A stretch of 64,000 bases of DNA from contig NZ_CP073721.1 of the NCBI RefSeq assembly GCF_025264685.1, positions 5,385,001 to 5,449,000 on the forward strand. The letters are read 5' to 3'. This stretch comes from Dactylosporangium roseum (GTDB taxonomy: Bacteria > Actinomycetota > Actinomycetes > Mycobacteriales > Micromonosporaceae). Each line of letters opens with the position of its first letter. Positions within the stretch are counted from its first letter, which is position 1. A program made the position numbers and the translations under genes. The notes under the pieces were generated by a model. It made no database searches. It was not told the DNA's origin and saw nothing but the letters and a program-made list of their open reading frames with translations. Positions 1 through 8,944 of the stretch are shown piece by piece.

Positions 1-204
1 GCCGCCGGTGCCCGGCATGCGGATGTCCATCAGCACCACATCGGGCCGGTGGGCGCTCACCAGGTGGACGGCCTCGTCACCGTCCGCCGCCTGACCCACG
101 ACCTCGTAGCCGGGCGCGGCGCACAGCAAGGCAGCCAGACCCGCCCGGATCAGCACCTGGTCGTCGACGACCAGCACCCGGATCGTTTCGATGTCGCGTC
201 CCAT
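1..204 (-). CDS. Response regulator receiver domain, C-terminus outside window
   Basis: Only the first 68 codons are present; the gene runs off the left edge. The start ATG at 202-204 follows a strong AGGGGAGG ribosome site. The product begins with a beta strand ending in VVDDQ (acidic pocket) and reaches VVLMDIRMPG, which carries the phospho-accepting Asp and the following MPG turn. This closely resembles the NarL/LuxR-type regulator at 4005-4697, so a C-terminal LuxR helix-turn-helix is likely but not visible. It is divergent from the lipoprotein gene at 481; the 276-base gap between them contains no further gene that I can support. A histidine kinase partner is probably outside the window. 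Confidence 0.9.
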   Translation of the reverse strand, partial: MGRDIETIRVLVVDDQVLIRAGLAALLCAAPGYEVVGQAADGDEAVHLVSAHRPDVVLMDIRMPGTGG

Positions 205-480
205 CGCCTCCCCTGTGGCACAGTTCCGCAGGCCCCCCGCGCTGGCAAGACTAGCGCCACCGTGAACCCCCGCTCCGGCCGAGGACCGGGATTCAGGGTG
301 CCGCCGTGGAGCGGTGCCGTTCCGCACGACGACGTCAGGCAATCCCCGGCCGATCGAAGGTGTTCCTCGGTGACCGCGCCCGGCTCGCGGTTCCCCGCGA
401 TGTTGGCCGTCATGGACAGAATGTCGGTCTTCTCACTAAATCAACCGTCATAACTATCTATAACAGAGGATGGGTGGCAT

Positions 481-1665
481 ATGCCGACTTACCAGCGGAT
501 CCTCGCGGTCCTGAGCACGTCGCTGCTGATGAGCGCCCTGACGGCCTGCGGCTCGTCGGACGACGGCCCGGGCAGCGGATCAACGGCCGCCAACGGCCCG
601 GGTGCCGAGTTCCGGGACCGGAATCTGCTGGTCACAGCCGTCTGCTCGACCGGCGCGAACGGCGGCTGGCTGGTAGAGGTGGACGGCTGGGACCCGAAGA
701 CCTGGAAGCACGAGGCGAAAGCCGAGTTCCCGGTCCCGGCCGATGTCGTCGCCACCGAGGAGCAGGCCGACGCCGGATCGGAGGTCCGCTCGGGTCTGCT
801 CGCACTGTGCACCCACGACCCCCGAGGCCCGCTGAGCAGGAGCACCCGAGACGGTGAGGGCGACGCGGCATCGGTGCGGCTGGTCCGATCACTGTTCGAC
901 CGCGACTTCACAAAAATGGCCGTGGTCATCCGGAACGAGAACAGCGGTGCCAGCCACGTCGGCTACATCGATCGCGGCGGCAAGCTCACCGACCTCACCG
1001 CGACCGACACCGGCTTCGGATCCATACCCAGGGAGCAGCGCGCGGTCCTCAGTTCGGACGGAGCGGACGTCTGGTTCATCTACCGCGCCGACGGCGCGTG
1101 GAAGGTCGGCAGCCGATCGACGGGCGCGGACCACAAGCTCACGGACCGAGGTGCCGGCAAGGTGCCCGACCTTCCGCTGTTCCTGGTCGGCGACCCGGTC
1201 CGCGCGCTGACCGCGTACAACGTCGTGGTCTCACCCGACGGCAAGCGCTACAGCGGCTGGACACCGGGCAACAACAACGACGACGTCTTCGCGGTCCCGG
1301 CCGGCACCGCGGCGCTCACGGAGACCACCCCGAAGGTCGCGGACAACGGCTGTGCGGGGGCCGTGGGCTGGATCGACGACAACACCCTGCTGTGCTCGAT
1401 CGGCAGCGACGACAACCTGGCAGTGGTCACCGTCGACGGTCCGAAGGGCAAGGAGCGGCAACCCATCCTCCCCGACACCAACCGAAGCAACATCGGCATG
1501 GTGATCTCCCCCGACGGCGGGCAGGTCGTCTTCCTCAGCGCGTCCGGGACCGAACGCGAATACTGGATCACCGCAACCAAGCCGGGCGCCACGCCGAAGA
1601 AGGTGGAACGCACCGGCGAATTCTCCACCCTGGGCGACACCGCCGTCTTCGTCGAATGGCGCTGA
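481..1665 (+). CDS. Secreted lipoprotein with WD40/TolB-like beta-propeller repeats
   Basis: The 394-residue product opens with a lipoprotein signal peptide. A hydrophobic stretch leads to the lipobox LTAC with Cys23 as the lipidation site, followed by a Ser/Gly/Asp-rich linker. The rest carries repeated segments such as VVSPDGKRYSGW and VISPDGGQVVF, the SPDG signature of PD40/TolB-type propeller blades. The protein is therefore expected on the outer face of the membrane, binding a partner or ligand; no catalytic motif is visible. The ATG at 481 has a weak AGAGGA upstream. The gene is monocistronic and convergent with the glycosidase-like gene at 1848. Specific function is unknown. Confidence 0.85.
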   Translation: MPTYQRILAVLSTSLLMSALTACGSSDDGPGSGSTAANGPGAEFRDRNLLVTAVCSTGANGGWLVEVDGWDPKTWKHEAKAEFPVPADVVATEEQADAGSEVRSGLLALCTHDPRGPLSRSTRDGEGDAASVRLVRSLFDRDFTKMAVVIRNENSGASHVGYIDRGGKLTDLTATDTGFGSIPREQRAVLSSDGADVWFIYRADGAWKVGSRSTGADHKLTDRGAGKVPDLPLFLVGDPVRALTAYNVVVSPDGKRYSGWTPGNNNDDVFAVPAGTAALTETTPKVADNGCAGAVGWIDDNTLLCSIGSDDNLAVVTVDGPKGKERQPILPDTNRSNIGMVISPDGGQVVFLSASGTEREYWITATKPGATPKKVERTGEFSTLGDTAVFVEWR

Positions 1666-1673
1666 CGCCACGC

Positions 1674-1740
1674 GCAGCGAGCACTTCCCGCAAGCCGAGG
1701 TAGGCCGGTCACAGCAGCACGGCGGCGGGATGCTCGCTGC
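1674..1740. terminator. Possible bidirectional terminator, inverted repeat between convergent genes
   Basis: GCAGCGAGCA (1674-1683) is the exact reverse complement of TGCTCGCTGC (1731-1740). The loop is long (47 bases), so a terminator role rests mainly on its position between two convergent genes. No U-tract is present. Confidence 0.3.
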
Positions 1741-1803
1741 CCCGCGGGACGGTCCGGCGGCCGGTGAGCGGGGAGAGTGCGGCACCACGCGGGTCGCCGC
1801 GGA

Positions 1804-1816
1804 GTCCATAGTAGAC
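1804..1816. promoter_or_regulatory. Copy 1 of a 13-base motif GYCCRTAGTRGAC
   Basis: The sequence GTCCATAGTAGAC lies within a small palindrome (GAGTC, 7 bases, GACTC at 1802-1818) just past the 3' end of the glycosidase-like gene. Near-identical copies lie at 3317-3329 and 3769-3781. This pattern suggests a binding site for one regulator, but no candidate regulator is identified. Confidence 0.35.
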
Positions 1817-1847
1817 TCACGCGGCGGCCCGCGGACGCATCAGAGGG

Positions 1848-3269
1848 TCACGCGCAGAAGTCGCGCCACGCCGCGACCCCGCCTGCATCGCGCAAGCGGT
1901 AGTCACCGGTTGACCAGTTGAGGTCGAACCAGAGATTCCACAGCGACCCGCGCTGTTCCAGATAGGCATTCATCGCGCGGACCCACGCCGCGCGGCCGGT
2001 GCCGTCGTCGCCGGCCGCGACATGGCTGCCCATCTCGGCGACGCCGAACGGCAACCCGACCGCCGCGTTGGCGGCCACGGCGCGATCCACCAACGTCGCC
2101 GGCGCGAGGTAGACGCCCTTCGCGGCGGTGGGATCGTAGTTGTACACGTCCCAGGCGAGCACGTCGAGCACTCCGTCACCAGGGTAGTAGTCCCGCCAGT
2201 TGCGCCCGGAGTCCGGGTTCACCGTCCACTCCATCAGCACCTGGGTGGCGTGCAACCGCGGGTTGCCGGCCGCGGCGGCGAGCCCGGCCAGCCGCTGCCA
2301 GGCGGACCGGTACTCGGCGGCGGTGAACTCACCGCCGCGGATGTTGTCCTCCGGCTCATGGTAGTAGACCCAGTAGATGTCCCGGTCACGTGGCGCCGAC
2401 GCGAACCACTGCCGCATGAACGCATCGTGCACTCCGGCCGCGTGGTCGCGCGCGTTGCCCTTGAAGGACACGACGAGCGTACGATCACCGGTGTCGAGCG
2501 GGCCGGGCCAGGCGGGCGGCAGGCCACCGTGGAAGAACCGGACCGCCCCCATCTTGCCGAACAGCCCCTCCTCCCGGGCCAGTCCCTGAGTCCAGGTCTC
2601 GCTCCCCTCACGGGCGAACGAGGTGCCACATCGGGTGGCTGGCGCGACCGGCGCGTAGGTGACGGCGATCCGCGGCCCGTCGGCGCCTTGCTCGCGCGAG
2701 TGGAACACCGCCGCGGACTCGGCGGTCGGGTTGGCGAGAGCGAAGGAGAGGGAACCGGTCGCGGCCGCGACCGTGGCGGTGACGTCGAAGCTCAGCTTCG
2801 TGGTGCCCTGCGCCGGTACGGACGCGGTGGCGAGCAGTGCGCCGATCGCCGGCCGGGTGGCGTAGGTGATCGACTCGGCCCACGCGGTGTCCGTCACCGC
2901 CCGCAGCTCGACCGCCGCGGGCTGCTGGGTGAGCCTCTGGAAGGTCAGGTCGAGCCGCGCACCCGCCACCCGCTGACCGGCCGGCGGTGCGGGCAGGGCG
3001 AACCGCAGGAATATCTGTGAGTGCCACGGGGTGGACCAGGACGAGGCGGCCAGCTTGGCGGCGGTGCCGAACGCCGCGGTCGGCTGCTCCTGTACCACGT
3101 ATGTGTCAACGGCGGCGGACACCGGTGTTTCGGCCGCCGCCGGCGCTCGCGCCACGCCCGCCGCCGCCGGCCCTTCGGCGGTGGCCGTGGCCATTCCCAC
3201 TGCCGCGACCGCCACGACGACCACGCCAATCAGCGCGAACCGCCATCCCCTGCCGCGCAATCGACTCAT
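1848..3269 (-). CDS. Secreted DNRLRE-domain protein with GH-A-like glycoside hydrolase domain
   Basis: The 473-residue protein starts at the ATG preceded by GGAGG (7 bases upstream). Residues about 10-32 form an export signal. Residues about 50-205 match a DNRLRE/CBM96-type beta-sandwich (YVVQEQPTAAFG, then repeated strands). Residues about 214-473 look like a clan-A glycosidase barrel: YYHEPED places a candidate acid/base at Glu305, and FGVAEMG places a candidate nucleophile at Glu412, as in GH26-like enzymes. Two cysteines (214 and 472) could close the domain. The likely role is extracellular polysaccharide binding and cleavage; the polymer cannot be named. Copies of a 13-base motif flank the gene on both sides. 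Family assignment of the barrel is inferred from spacing, not from a search. Confidence 0.75.
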   Translation of the reverse strand: MSRLRGRGWRFALIGVVVVAVAAVGMATATAEGPAAAGVARAPAAAETPVSAAVDTYVVQEQPTAAFGTAAKLAASSWSTPWHSQIFLRFALPAPPAGQRVAGARLDLTFQRLTQQPAAVELRAVTDTAWAESITYATRPAIGALLATASVPAQGTTKLSFDVTATVAAATGSLSFALANPTAESAAVFHSREQGADGPRIAVTYAPVAPATRCGTSFAREGSETWTQGLAREEGLFGKMGAVRFFHGGLPPAWPGPLDTGDRTLVVSFKGNARDHAAGVHDAFMRQWFASAPRDRDIYWVYYHEPEDNIRGGEFTAAEYRSAWQRLAGLAAAAGNPRLHATQVLMEWTVNPDSGRNWRDYYPGDGVLDVLAWDVYNYDPTAAKGVYLAPATLVDRAVAANAAVGLPFGVAEMGSHVAAGDDGTGRAAWVRAMNAYLEQRGSLWNLWFDLNWSTGDYRLRDAGGVAAWRDFCA

Positions 3270-3316
3270 GACAACCTCCAGAAGACGTGGTGCTGGTAGT
3301 ACACAGTTCCTCCATC

Positions 3317-3329
3317 GTCCGTAGTGGAC
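3317..3329. promoter_or_regulatory. Copy 2 of the 13-base motif, upstream of the glycosidase-like gene
   Basis: GTCCGTAGTGGAC is 48 bases upstream of the start codon at 3269 and contains the inverted arms GTCC/GGAC around GTAGT. It matches the copy at 1804-1816 at 11 of 13 positions. Its position fits an operator for the minus-strand gene. Confidence 0.4.
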
Positions 3330-3450
3330 ATTTGTGAGCGGCCAAGGTCGACGGTGCCGCTCAGCAGATTCCGCCTCCGGTCGGGGCGGTCGCGTAGGTG
3401 GCGATGGCATGCTCGCCGTCGAGCCGCATGAGCCGCGCTCTGGCTCGGGC

Positions 3451-3666
3451 TCATTCGACCGGCGGTGTCCCGGCCAACTGGACACCCACACCAAGCATCA
3501 GGCCCGTCGCGGCGGCACCGGCAGCCATCGGAAGGACGGTCAGGACCCGCAGCCAACCGCGACAGGACGGGATCGGCGGCTCGGGTGGCGGACCGAGAAC
3601 CAGCTCCCCGGTGGGCAACGACGGCGCGGCCCGACCAGGCGGGCGAAGGACGATCACCACCCCCAC
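3451..3666 (-). pseudogene. eccC: Remnant: N-terminal fragment of type VII secretion ATPase EccC
   Basis: A GTG start at 3666 sits 7 bases after GGGAGG and opens a 71-residue frame. It begins VVIVLRPPGR, continues with GELVLGPPPEPP and then LTVLPMAAGAAATGLM. These are the hallmark opening of actinobacterial EccC: the RPPR start, the GELxLxPPPE element, and the first transmembrane segment with VLPMxAG. An intact EccC has about 1,300 residues with three FtsK-like ATPase domains; here the frame stops right after the first membrane helix. No other ESX gene is nearby. I read it as a relic, though a short expressed membrane peptide cannot be excluded because the ribosome site is intact. Confidence 0.7.
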
Positions 3667-3768
3667 TGACACACCTCCCGTCGTGGTATTACCTGCCGGG
3701 TAAAACCGTCGCAGTATGCCGACCAGTGCCGTCAAACCCTTGTGGTATAGGCGTTTCCTGATGTGCTG

Positions 3769-3781
3769 GCCCATAGTAGAC
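3769..3781. promoter_or_regulatory. Copy 3 of the 13-base motif, upstream of the eccC remnant
   Basis: GCCCATAGTAGAC differs from copy 1 by a single base. It lies about 100 bases upstream of the eccC fragment start. The region 3667-4004 otherwise shows no gene I can support. Confidence 0.35.
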
Positions 3782-4004
3782 ACCGGTGAACGCGAGCGCG
3801 ACCACCGGTTGGGAACGGTTTTCCGGAGGACGCGCAACCGCAACGACGCACCACCGCAGCATCGAACGGGTCCATGCCCTCGTGCCACACCTGGTCCGCC
3901 TCGCGACGACTGACCTTGCCACCGAACCGCCGGAGGACGGCGGTTGGGTGCCGCGCCGCACCACCGGCTCGGAGCTCCGGGCGGCTACCGGCCCCACCGG
4001 CCCT

Positions 4005-4697
4005 CTACGGCCGGGACGGGCCGCCGGCCGGGGCGCTGCGCTGCGGGGTCACCAGCCCGGTCTCGTAGGCGACGACCACCGCCTGGGCCCGGCTGGAGAG
4101 GTTGAGCTTGGCCATGCTCCGGTTGAGGTGGGTCTTCACCGTCGCCTCACTCACGGTCAGGTGTTCGGCGATCTCACCGTTGGTCATCCCTCTGGCCACC
4201 AGCCGCAGGACCTCCGCCTCCCGTGCGGTGAGTGCGCTCAGATCGGCCGGAATGTCGACGTGTGCCTTTGATTGCTGCGCGTACGCCTCCACCAACCGCC
4301 GGGTGACGGACGCCGCGAACAGCATCTCGCCGGCGGCGACGGTGTGGATGGCGGCGAGCAGCCGCTCCGGCGGGCTCTCCTTGAGCAGGAAGCCACTCGC
4401 TCCGGCACACAGCGCCGCGTAGACGTACTCGTCGAGGTCGAAGGTGGTCAGAATGAGGATCGCGCACGGATTGCCGCCCGCTTCGTGCAGGATCCGCTCG
4501 GTGGCCATGACGCCGTCCAGGACCGGCATCCGGATATCCATCAGCAGGACGTCGGGTCTGGTGGACGCGGCCAGTGCGACCGCCTCGAGTCCGTCGCAGG
4601 CCTGACCGACCACCTCGAGGTCCGGGGCGGCGTTGATGAGCGCGGCGAGTCCCGCCCGGACGAGCGCCTGGTCGTCGACGATCAACACTCTCGTCAT
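4005..4697 (-). CDS. NarL/LuxR-family response regulator
   Basis: The 230-residue protein has an N-terminal receiver domain (acidic pair in VDDQ, phospho-acceptor Asp54 in LLMDIRMP, conserved Lys in FLLKESPPE). Its C-terminal LuxR helix-turn-helix reads LTAREAEVLRLVARGMTNGEIAEHL and continues VSEATVKTHLNR; I split this motif because it is long. ATG at 4695-4697 follows GGAGG by 6 bases. It is divergent from the kinase gene at 4829, so the two probably form one two-component system sharing the 131-base intergenic promoter region. The target genes are unknown. Confidence 0.95.
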   Translation of the reverse strand: MTRVLIVDDQALVRAGLAALINAAPDLEVVGQACDGLEAVALAASTRPDVLLMDIRMPVLDGVMATERILHEAGGNPCAILILTTFDLDEYVYAALCAGASGFLLKESPPERLLAAIHTVAAGEMLFAASVTRRLVEAYAQQSKAHVDIPADLSALTAREAEVLRLVARGMTNGEIAEHLTVSEATVKTHLNRSMAKLNLSSRAQAVVVAYETGLVTPQRSAPAGGPSRP

Positions 4698-4828
4698 CAG
4701 CAGCCTCCGGTCAGCTCACCGTAGCGCGTCCTTGATCAACCATCATAGCGTTTCACCATCCATCGATTGCGCAAGTACATCGATGCGCGGCGACTGTGCG
4801 GAAACGTCGAGCGCGCTACGCTGCGCCG

Positions 4829-6100
4829 ATGCGGTCAGGATCAACGAGGTGGTTCGCCCGGGTCAACGCGGTCGTCGTCGACGCACTCATCGCGGTGGCG
4901 CTCGCGGGCGCGAGCTGCATAGCGGGTAACCAGTACACACCCGCCGGGTGGCCCCGATTCGACGCGCCCGCCTACATCCTGACCTGCCTCGTGAGCCTTC
5001 CGCTCGCCGCCCGCCGCCGCTTCCCTGTGCTCGTACTGCTGGCGACCAACGCCACCTTCGTCGCGTACGTCGTCGCCGGCTACCAACCGTCGCTGAACTG
5101 GTGGAGCCCGATGCTCGCCTTGTTCTTCGTGGCCGCGAGCCGCACGAGCGACACGGTGCTGGTCTGCTGGGCGGTGAACGGCTCCGCGATGCTGTACAGC
5201 GGCATAGCGGCCGGCCTGCCGCTGTTGTTGTCGGCGGCGCAGACGCTGCTGATACCGCCCACCGCCGTCGCGGTGGGGGTCACCAACCGGCGGCTGGCCG
5301 AACGCAACGCACTGCTCGCCGCACTGACCTCCCGGCTGCACGCCGAGCAACGCGAACGGGCACGGCAGGCCGTTGTCGAGGAGCGGGTGCGGATCGCTCG
5401 CGAGCTCCACGACATCATCGCCCACCACATGTCGGTGATCTCCATCCAGGCCGGCCTCGCCAAGTACGTGCTGACCTCGGACCCGAGCACCGCGAACTCC
5501 GCGCTGGCCACCGTCGCCGACACCAGCCGCGAGGCGTTGGCGGAGATGCGGCGCATGCTCACCCTGCTCCGGGTCGACCCCGCCGACTTCGACGACACGG
5601 CGGGTACGGAGCCTCAGGACGCCCGCGCGGTCAACGACCCCGCGCCCGGGCTGGACCGCCTCGACGCGCTGGTCGACCGGGTACGCACGGCGGGCCTACC
5701 GGTCGAAGTGGTCGTCACCGGCGAGCGCAGACCGCTCGCGCCCGGGGTCGACCTCTGCGTCTACCGGGTGATCCAGGAAGGGCTGACCAACATCCTCACC
5801 CACGCGGGACCGGCCCGCGCCACCGTGGCCCTGATCTACCGCGACGACGGCGTCGTCGTGAGGATCACGGACAACGGCCGCCGGCCACCGGCCCGGACGA
5901 ACCTACCGCGGCCGGGCCGGGGCCATGGCCTGTCCGGCATGCGTGAGCGGGCCCGCGTCTACGGTGGGTCGCTGTCGGCGGGACACCGCAAGGAGGGCGG
6001 CTTCGAAGTGGTCCTCACGCTCCCCTTCGAGGGTCTCGGCCAGGCCCGGGCCGCCGATGACACGGCCCTGCCCCTATCGGTGCCGTACCGCGCCGGTTGA
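4829..6100 (+). CDS. Sensor histidine kinase, HisKA_3 type
   Basis: From ATG 4829 the protein has 423 residues. A GTG at 4796 in the same frame would add 11; neither has a clear ribosome site. Several hydrophobic segments fill residues about 14-155, giving a membrane-embedded sensor without a large external loop. The dimerisation helix contains RELHDIIAHH with His194 as phospho-acceptor, typical of NarL partners. The ATPase domain shows an N-box-like VIQEGLTNILTHA and the glycine-rich GRGHGLSGMRER. It lies divergent to the regulator gene at 4005-4697 and presumably phosphorylates that regulator. Confidence 0.93.
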   Translation: MRSGSTRWFARVNAVVVDALIAVALAGASCIAGNQYTPAGWPRFDAPAYILTCLVSLPLAARRRFPVLVLLATNATFVAYVVAGYQPSLNWWSPMLALFFVAASRTSDTVLVCWAVNGSAMLYSGIAAGLPLLLSAAQTLLIPPTAVAVGVTNRRLAERNALLAALTSRLHAEQRERARQAVVEERVRIARELHDIIAHHMSVISIQAGLAKYVLTSDPSTANSALATVADTSREALAEMRRMLTLLRVDPADFDDTAGTEPQDARAVNDPAPGLDRLDALVDRVRTAGLPVEVVVTGERRPLAPGVDLCVYRVIQEGLTNILTHAGPARATVALIYRDDGVVVRITDNGRRPPARTNLPRPGRGHGLSGMRERARVYGGSLSAGHRKEGGFEVVLTLPFEGLGQARAADDTALPLSVPYRAG

Positions 6101-6498
6101 CCGGGATCAGACCACTACCGCAGCGGATTCGCCCTTCCGCCGCCGAACCTCGGGAAGCGCGCCGGTGACGCCGGCTTCGGCTCGACCGGCGCCGGTGCGG
6201 GCACGTTGGGCAGAGCCGGCCGAGACGCACTGCTGCGCACTGCCGGCGGATCGGGCCACAGGCGGGACAGATGGCCCGGCGAGGTCGAGTGCCAGCCGAT
6301 GTAGAGCTTTGCGAGCCGCCTCGACGGCGATCCCGACAGTTCGCCGCCCGCCCGGACGCGCGGGTGCGCATCGCAGGGTCGGGTCGCCGGTCCCATGTGG
6401 TGCGGGCACATCGGCCCTCGACGGGATGCCACCGGCGGCGCAGTGTCGGCTGTAGGACGATCGGTCGCGGCGCCGCTGTCAGGAACAGGGAGGGACCC
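6101..6498. other. Intergenic stretch without a supported gene
   Basis: Open frames occur on both strands here, as everywhere in high-GC DNA. None has a ribosome site or recognisable protein features. The 3' end carries the ribosome site (GGGAGGGA) of the next gene. Confidence 0.5.
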
Positions 6499-7380
6499 AT
6501 GCGCAGCACACGGGTGCTCGGGCTGGAGCTGATCGCGCTGGGCCTGGTGATCGCCACGGCCGCGGTGCTCGGCCCGTTCGTCACGGAAGTCATCCACTAC
6601 CGCACGTCGGCGTCCGGGCTCAACCAGATCACCGGCGGTGACGCGGCGGCGCTGCTGCTGGTGGCACCCGCTTGCTTCGCTGTCGGGGCGCTCGCGCTGC
6701 GCGGGCACCGAGCCGCACCGGCACTTGCCCTCGCGCCCGCCGTGTTCGCCACCTACACCTACGCCCAGCTTATCGCCGGCGAGGAGTACGGGCGGCTACC
6801 CGGAAACAACGAACGCTTCTTCCCGCTGCTGTACAGCGCGTTCCTGCTCGGCGGCATCGCCACGGTCACCGCCTGGCGCGCCGTCAACCACACCGCGCTA
6901 CCGGAGCCGGGCCCGCGGCTGCGGCGGATCACCGCGGCGACGCTGGTCGGCGTGTTGCTGCTGTTGGCCGGGCAGCACCTGCCCACCCTCGCCGACGCGT
7001 TGCGCGACAGCCCGCACCGCGCCGAGTACCTGTCCAGCCCGACCGCCTTCTGGCTGGTCAAGCTCATGGACCTCGGCCTGGTCGCGCCGGCGGCGCTGGC
7101 GACGGGCGTCGGGCTGCTGCGCGGCGCCGCGTGGGCGCGTCCGCCGATGTACGCCATTGTCGGCGCCTACACACTGCTCGGCGCCGCTGTGACCGGCATG
7201 GCTGTTGCCATGATCGCCCGCCACGACCCGGACGCCTCGGCCGGCTTCGCCGCCGGGTTCGCCACCCTCACCCTCGCCTTCGCCGGACTCACCTACGCCG
7301 TGTACCGGCCGCTGTTCGTCACTGACAGCCCCGTCCGGCCATCGGCGCTGCCGCCTCTCGCGGCCGGCTCACCCCGGTAG
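6499..7380 (+). CDS. Multi-pass membrane protein of unknown function
   Basis: ATG 6499 follows GGGAGGGA closely. The 293-residue product is mostly hydrophobic, with about six or seven membrane spans (roughly residues 7-30, 50-66, 72-92, 110-130, 140-165, 185-210, 215-240 and 250-275). A conserved-looking loop lies near GEEYGRLPGNNERFFPLL, which may be an external or functional loop. I do not recognise a family and see no transport or catalytic motif. The gene ends at a strong hairpin shared with the convergent alcohol dehydrogenase gene. Confidence 0.7.
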   Translation: MRSTRVLGLELIALGLVIATAAVLGPFVTEVIHYRTSASGLNQITGGDAAALLLVAPACFAVGALALRGHRAAPALALAPAVFATYTYAQLIAGEEYGRLPGNNERFFPLLYSAFLLGGIATVTAWRAVNHTALPEPGPRLRRITAATLVGVLLLLAGQHLPTLADALRDSPHRAEYLSSPTAFWLVKLMDLGLVAPAALATGVGLLRGAAWARPPMYAIVGAYTLLGAAVTGMAVAMIARHDPDASAGFAAGFATLTLAFAGLTYAVYRPLFVTDSPVRPSALPPLAAGSPR

Positions 7381-7523
7381 GCGTCTGCTCCCGGAGACCG
7401 GCAGCAACGCGGCGTTTGCCGCCGGATGTACGTCCGCGAAGCAGGACGGGAACGCGGATCGGCCGACCCGGCTCGTGCGGGGCGGGTGTCCGCGGCGGTG
7501 CCGAACCTTCCGGCCGGGCAGCG

Positions 7524-7563
7524 CCGAGCCTTCCGGCCGGGCGGTGCCGACCGGAAGGCTCGG
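7524..7563. terminator. Bidirectional terminator hairpin
   Basis: A 13-base perfect stem (CCGAGCCTTCCGG at 7524-7536, complement at 7551-7563) encloses a 14-base loop between the convergent genes ending at 7380 and 7597. A partial extra copy of the left arm (CCTTCCGGCCGGGC) lies at about 7505-7518, so the site contains a short direct repeat too. There is no U-tract, as is common in actinomycetes. Confidence 0.65.
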
Positions 7564-7596
7564 ATGCGTTGCGGCCACCTCGGCACAGGTCGGCGC

Positions 7597-8610
7597 TCAG
7601 AACTCGAACACCAGGCGTGCCGGCACCCGGCCGGCCAGGACATCGTCGAAGCAGGCGTTGACCTCGTCGAGCTTGCGGGTCTGCGAGATCACCCGGGTCC
7701 GGCCGGCCGCGTGCAACGCGAACACCTCGGCGAGGTCCTGCCGGGTGCCGACGATCGAACCGATGACCGACTTGCCGCCGAGCACGGTGTCGAAGATGGG
7801 AACCGGGATGCTGCTGCCGCCGGCGGGCAGGCCCACGCAGACGAGGCGGCCACCGCGGGCCAGCGACCGCAGCGCCTGCTCGAACGGCTTCTCGGTGGCG
7901 GCCAGCACGATGGCGACGTCCGCGCCGCCGACCGCCTGGATCTCGGCGACAGGGTCTGCGGTGCGCGCGTTGACCAGGTGGTCCGCGCCGAGTTGCCGGG
8001 CCAGTTCCAGCTTGGCCGGCTCGACGTCGACGGCGGTGACGAGACCGCCGACGATCCGCGCGTATTGCACCGCGAGGTGTCCGAGCCCGCCGACGCCGAA
8101 CACGGCGACCCGCTCGGCGGGACGCAGGCGCGCGACCTTGATCGCCTTGTACGTCGTGACACCGGCGCACGTCAGCGGCGCGGCGTCCAGTGAGGACACC
8201 CCGTCCGGCACCTCGACCACGCCGCGCTCGTAGGCGGCCGCATACTCGGCGTACGCGCCGTTGACCGAGTATCCGCTGTTGAGCTGCCGCTCGCACAGCG
8301 TCTCCCAGCCTGTCAGGCAGTACCGGCAACGCCCGCACGCCGCCGCCAGCCAGGGAATCGCCACCCGCTTGCCCAACCAGTCGGCGGTGACGCCGTCGCC
8401 GACCGCCTCCACCACGCCGACGCCCTCGTGGCCGGGGATGAACGGTGGTGTGGGCTTCACCGGCCAGTCGCCTCGCGCGGCGTGGATGTCGGTGTGGCAC
8501 AGCCCGGACGCCTTGATCCGGACGAGAAGCTGGTCCGGCGCGGGCGTCGGGATCGGGAGCGCCTCGATCTGCAACGGCCGGTCGAAACCGGTGACGACGG
8601 CTGCTCTCAT
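7597..8610 (-). CDS. adhP: Zinc-dependent alcohol dehydrogenase, AdhP/AdhA type
   Basis: The 337-residue medium-chain dehydrogenase oxidises an alcohol to an aldehyde with NAD(P). Catalytic zinc ligands are visible in GLCHTDIHAARGDWP and PGHEGVGVV. The structural zinc lobe is CGRCRYCLTGWETLC, with all four cysteines. The Rossmann motif is VFGVGGLGHLAVQYAR. Length and spacing match the bacterial ethanol dehydrogenase (AdhP) subgroup. The start ATG follows a GGAGA-type site. It is transcribed alone, convergent with the membrane protein gene; substrate range cannot be read from sequence. Confidence 0.93.
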   Translation of the reverse strand: MRAAVVTGFDRPLQIEALPIPTPAPDQLLVRIKASGLCHTDIHAARGDWPVKPTPPFIPGHEGVGVVEAVGDGVTADWLGKRVAIPWLAAACGRCRYCLTGWETLCERQLNSGYSVNGAYAEYAAAYERGVVEVPDGVSSLDAAPLTCAGVTTYKAIKVARLRPAERVAVFGVGGLGHLAVQYARIVGGLVTAVDVEPAKLELARQLGADHLVNARTADPVAEIQAVGGADVAIVLAATEKPFEQALRSLARGGRLVCVGLPAGGSSIPVPIFDTVLGGKSVIGSIVGTRQDLAEVFALHAAGRTRVISQTRKLDEVNACFDDVLAGRVPARLVFEF

Positions 8611-8944
8611 GACGGTCTCTCCTTCTTCAGCAGGTCCGATGCTTGTGGCGTACGTCCATCGAATCCGATGATCTGCTCACCCGGGCGATCGCGCGCGTGC
8701 CGAAGGAACCGTCACCGTAGGGCCGTCCGTCCCCTGTTCCGGACCGGGCACCGCTGAACAGCACGATGTGCCCGGGCGGCCCGCCGTCGACCCGCCCCAG
8801 CGGGCACGCCGGCCGGGGCGCCGCACGCTGACCAGCGCGACGACGATGCCCCGGACCCGTACTCCGTCCTGATCGAGTGCCCGGACCCGGCGCAGCGTAC
8901 GACCGGCTGCGGCGAGCGCGTCGGCGGTCGCCCGGGGGTCGACG
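8611..8944. other. Intergenic stretch, no supported gene
   Basis: This holds the promoter region of the alcohol dehydrogenase and the 3' flank of the ArsR gene. A minus-strand frame here contains a protein-like run (DPRATADALAAAGRTLRR) that continues past the ArsR stop codon in another frame. It has no start or ribosome site, so it may be a gene remnant. Confidence 0.4.

Noticed and set aside
7319..8500. A 393-codon minus frame overlapping the alcohol dehydrogenase
   Set aside because: It is Arg-rich shadow translation. The dehydrogenase frame has complete zinc and cofactor motifs.
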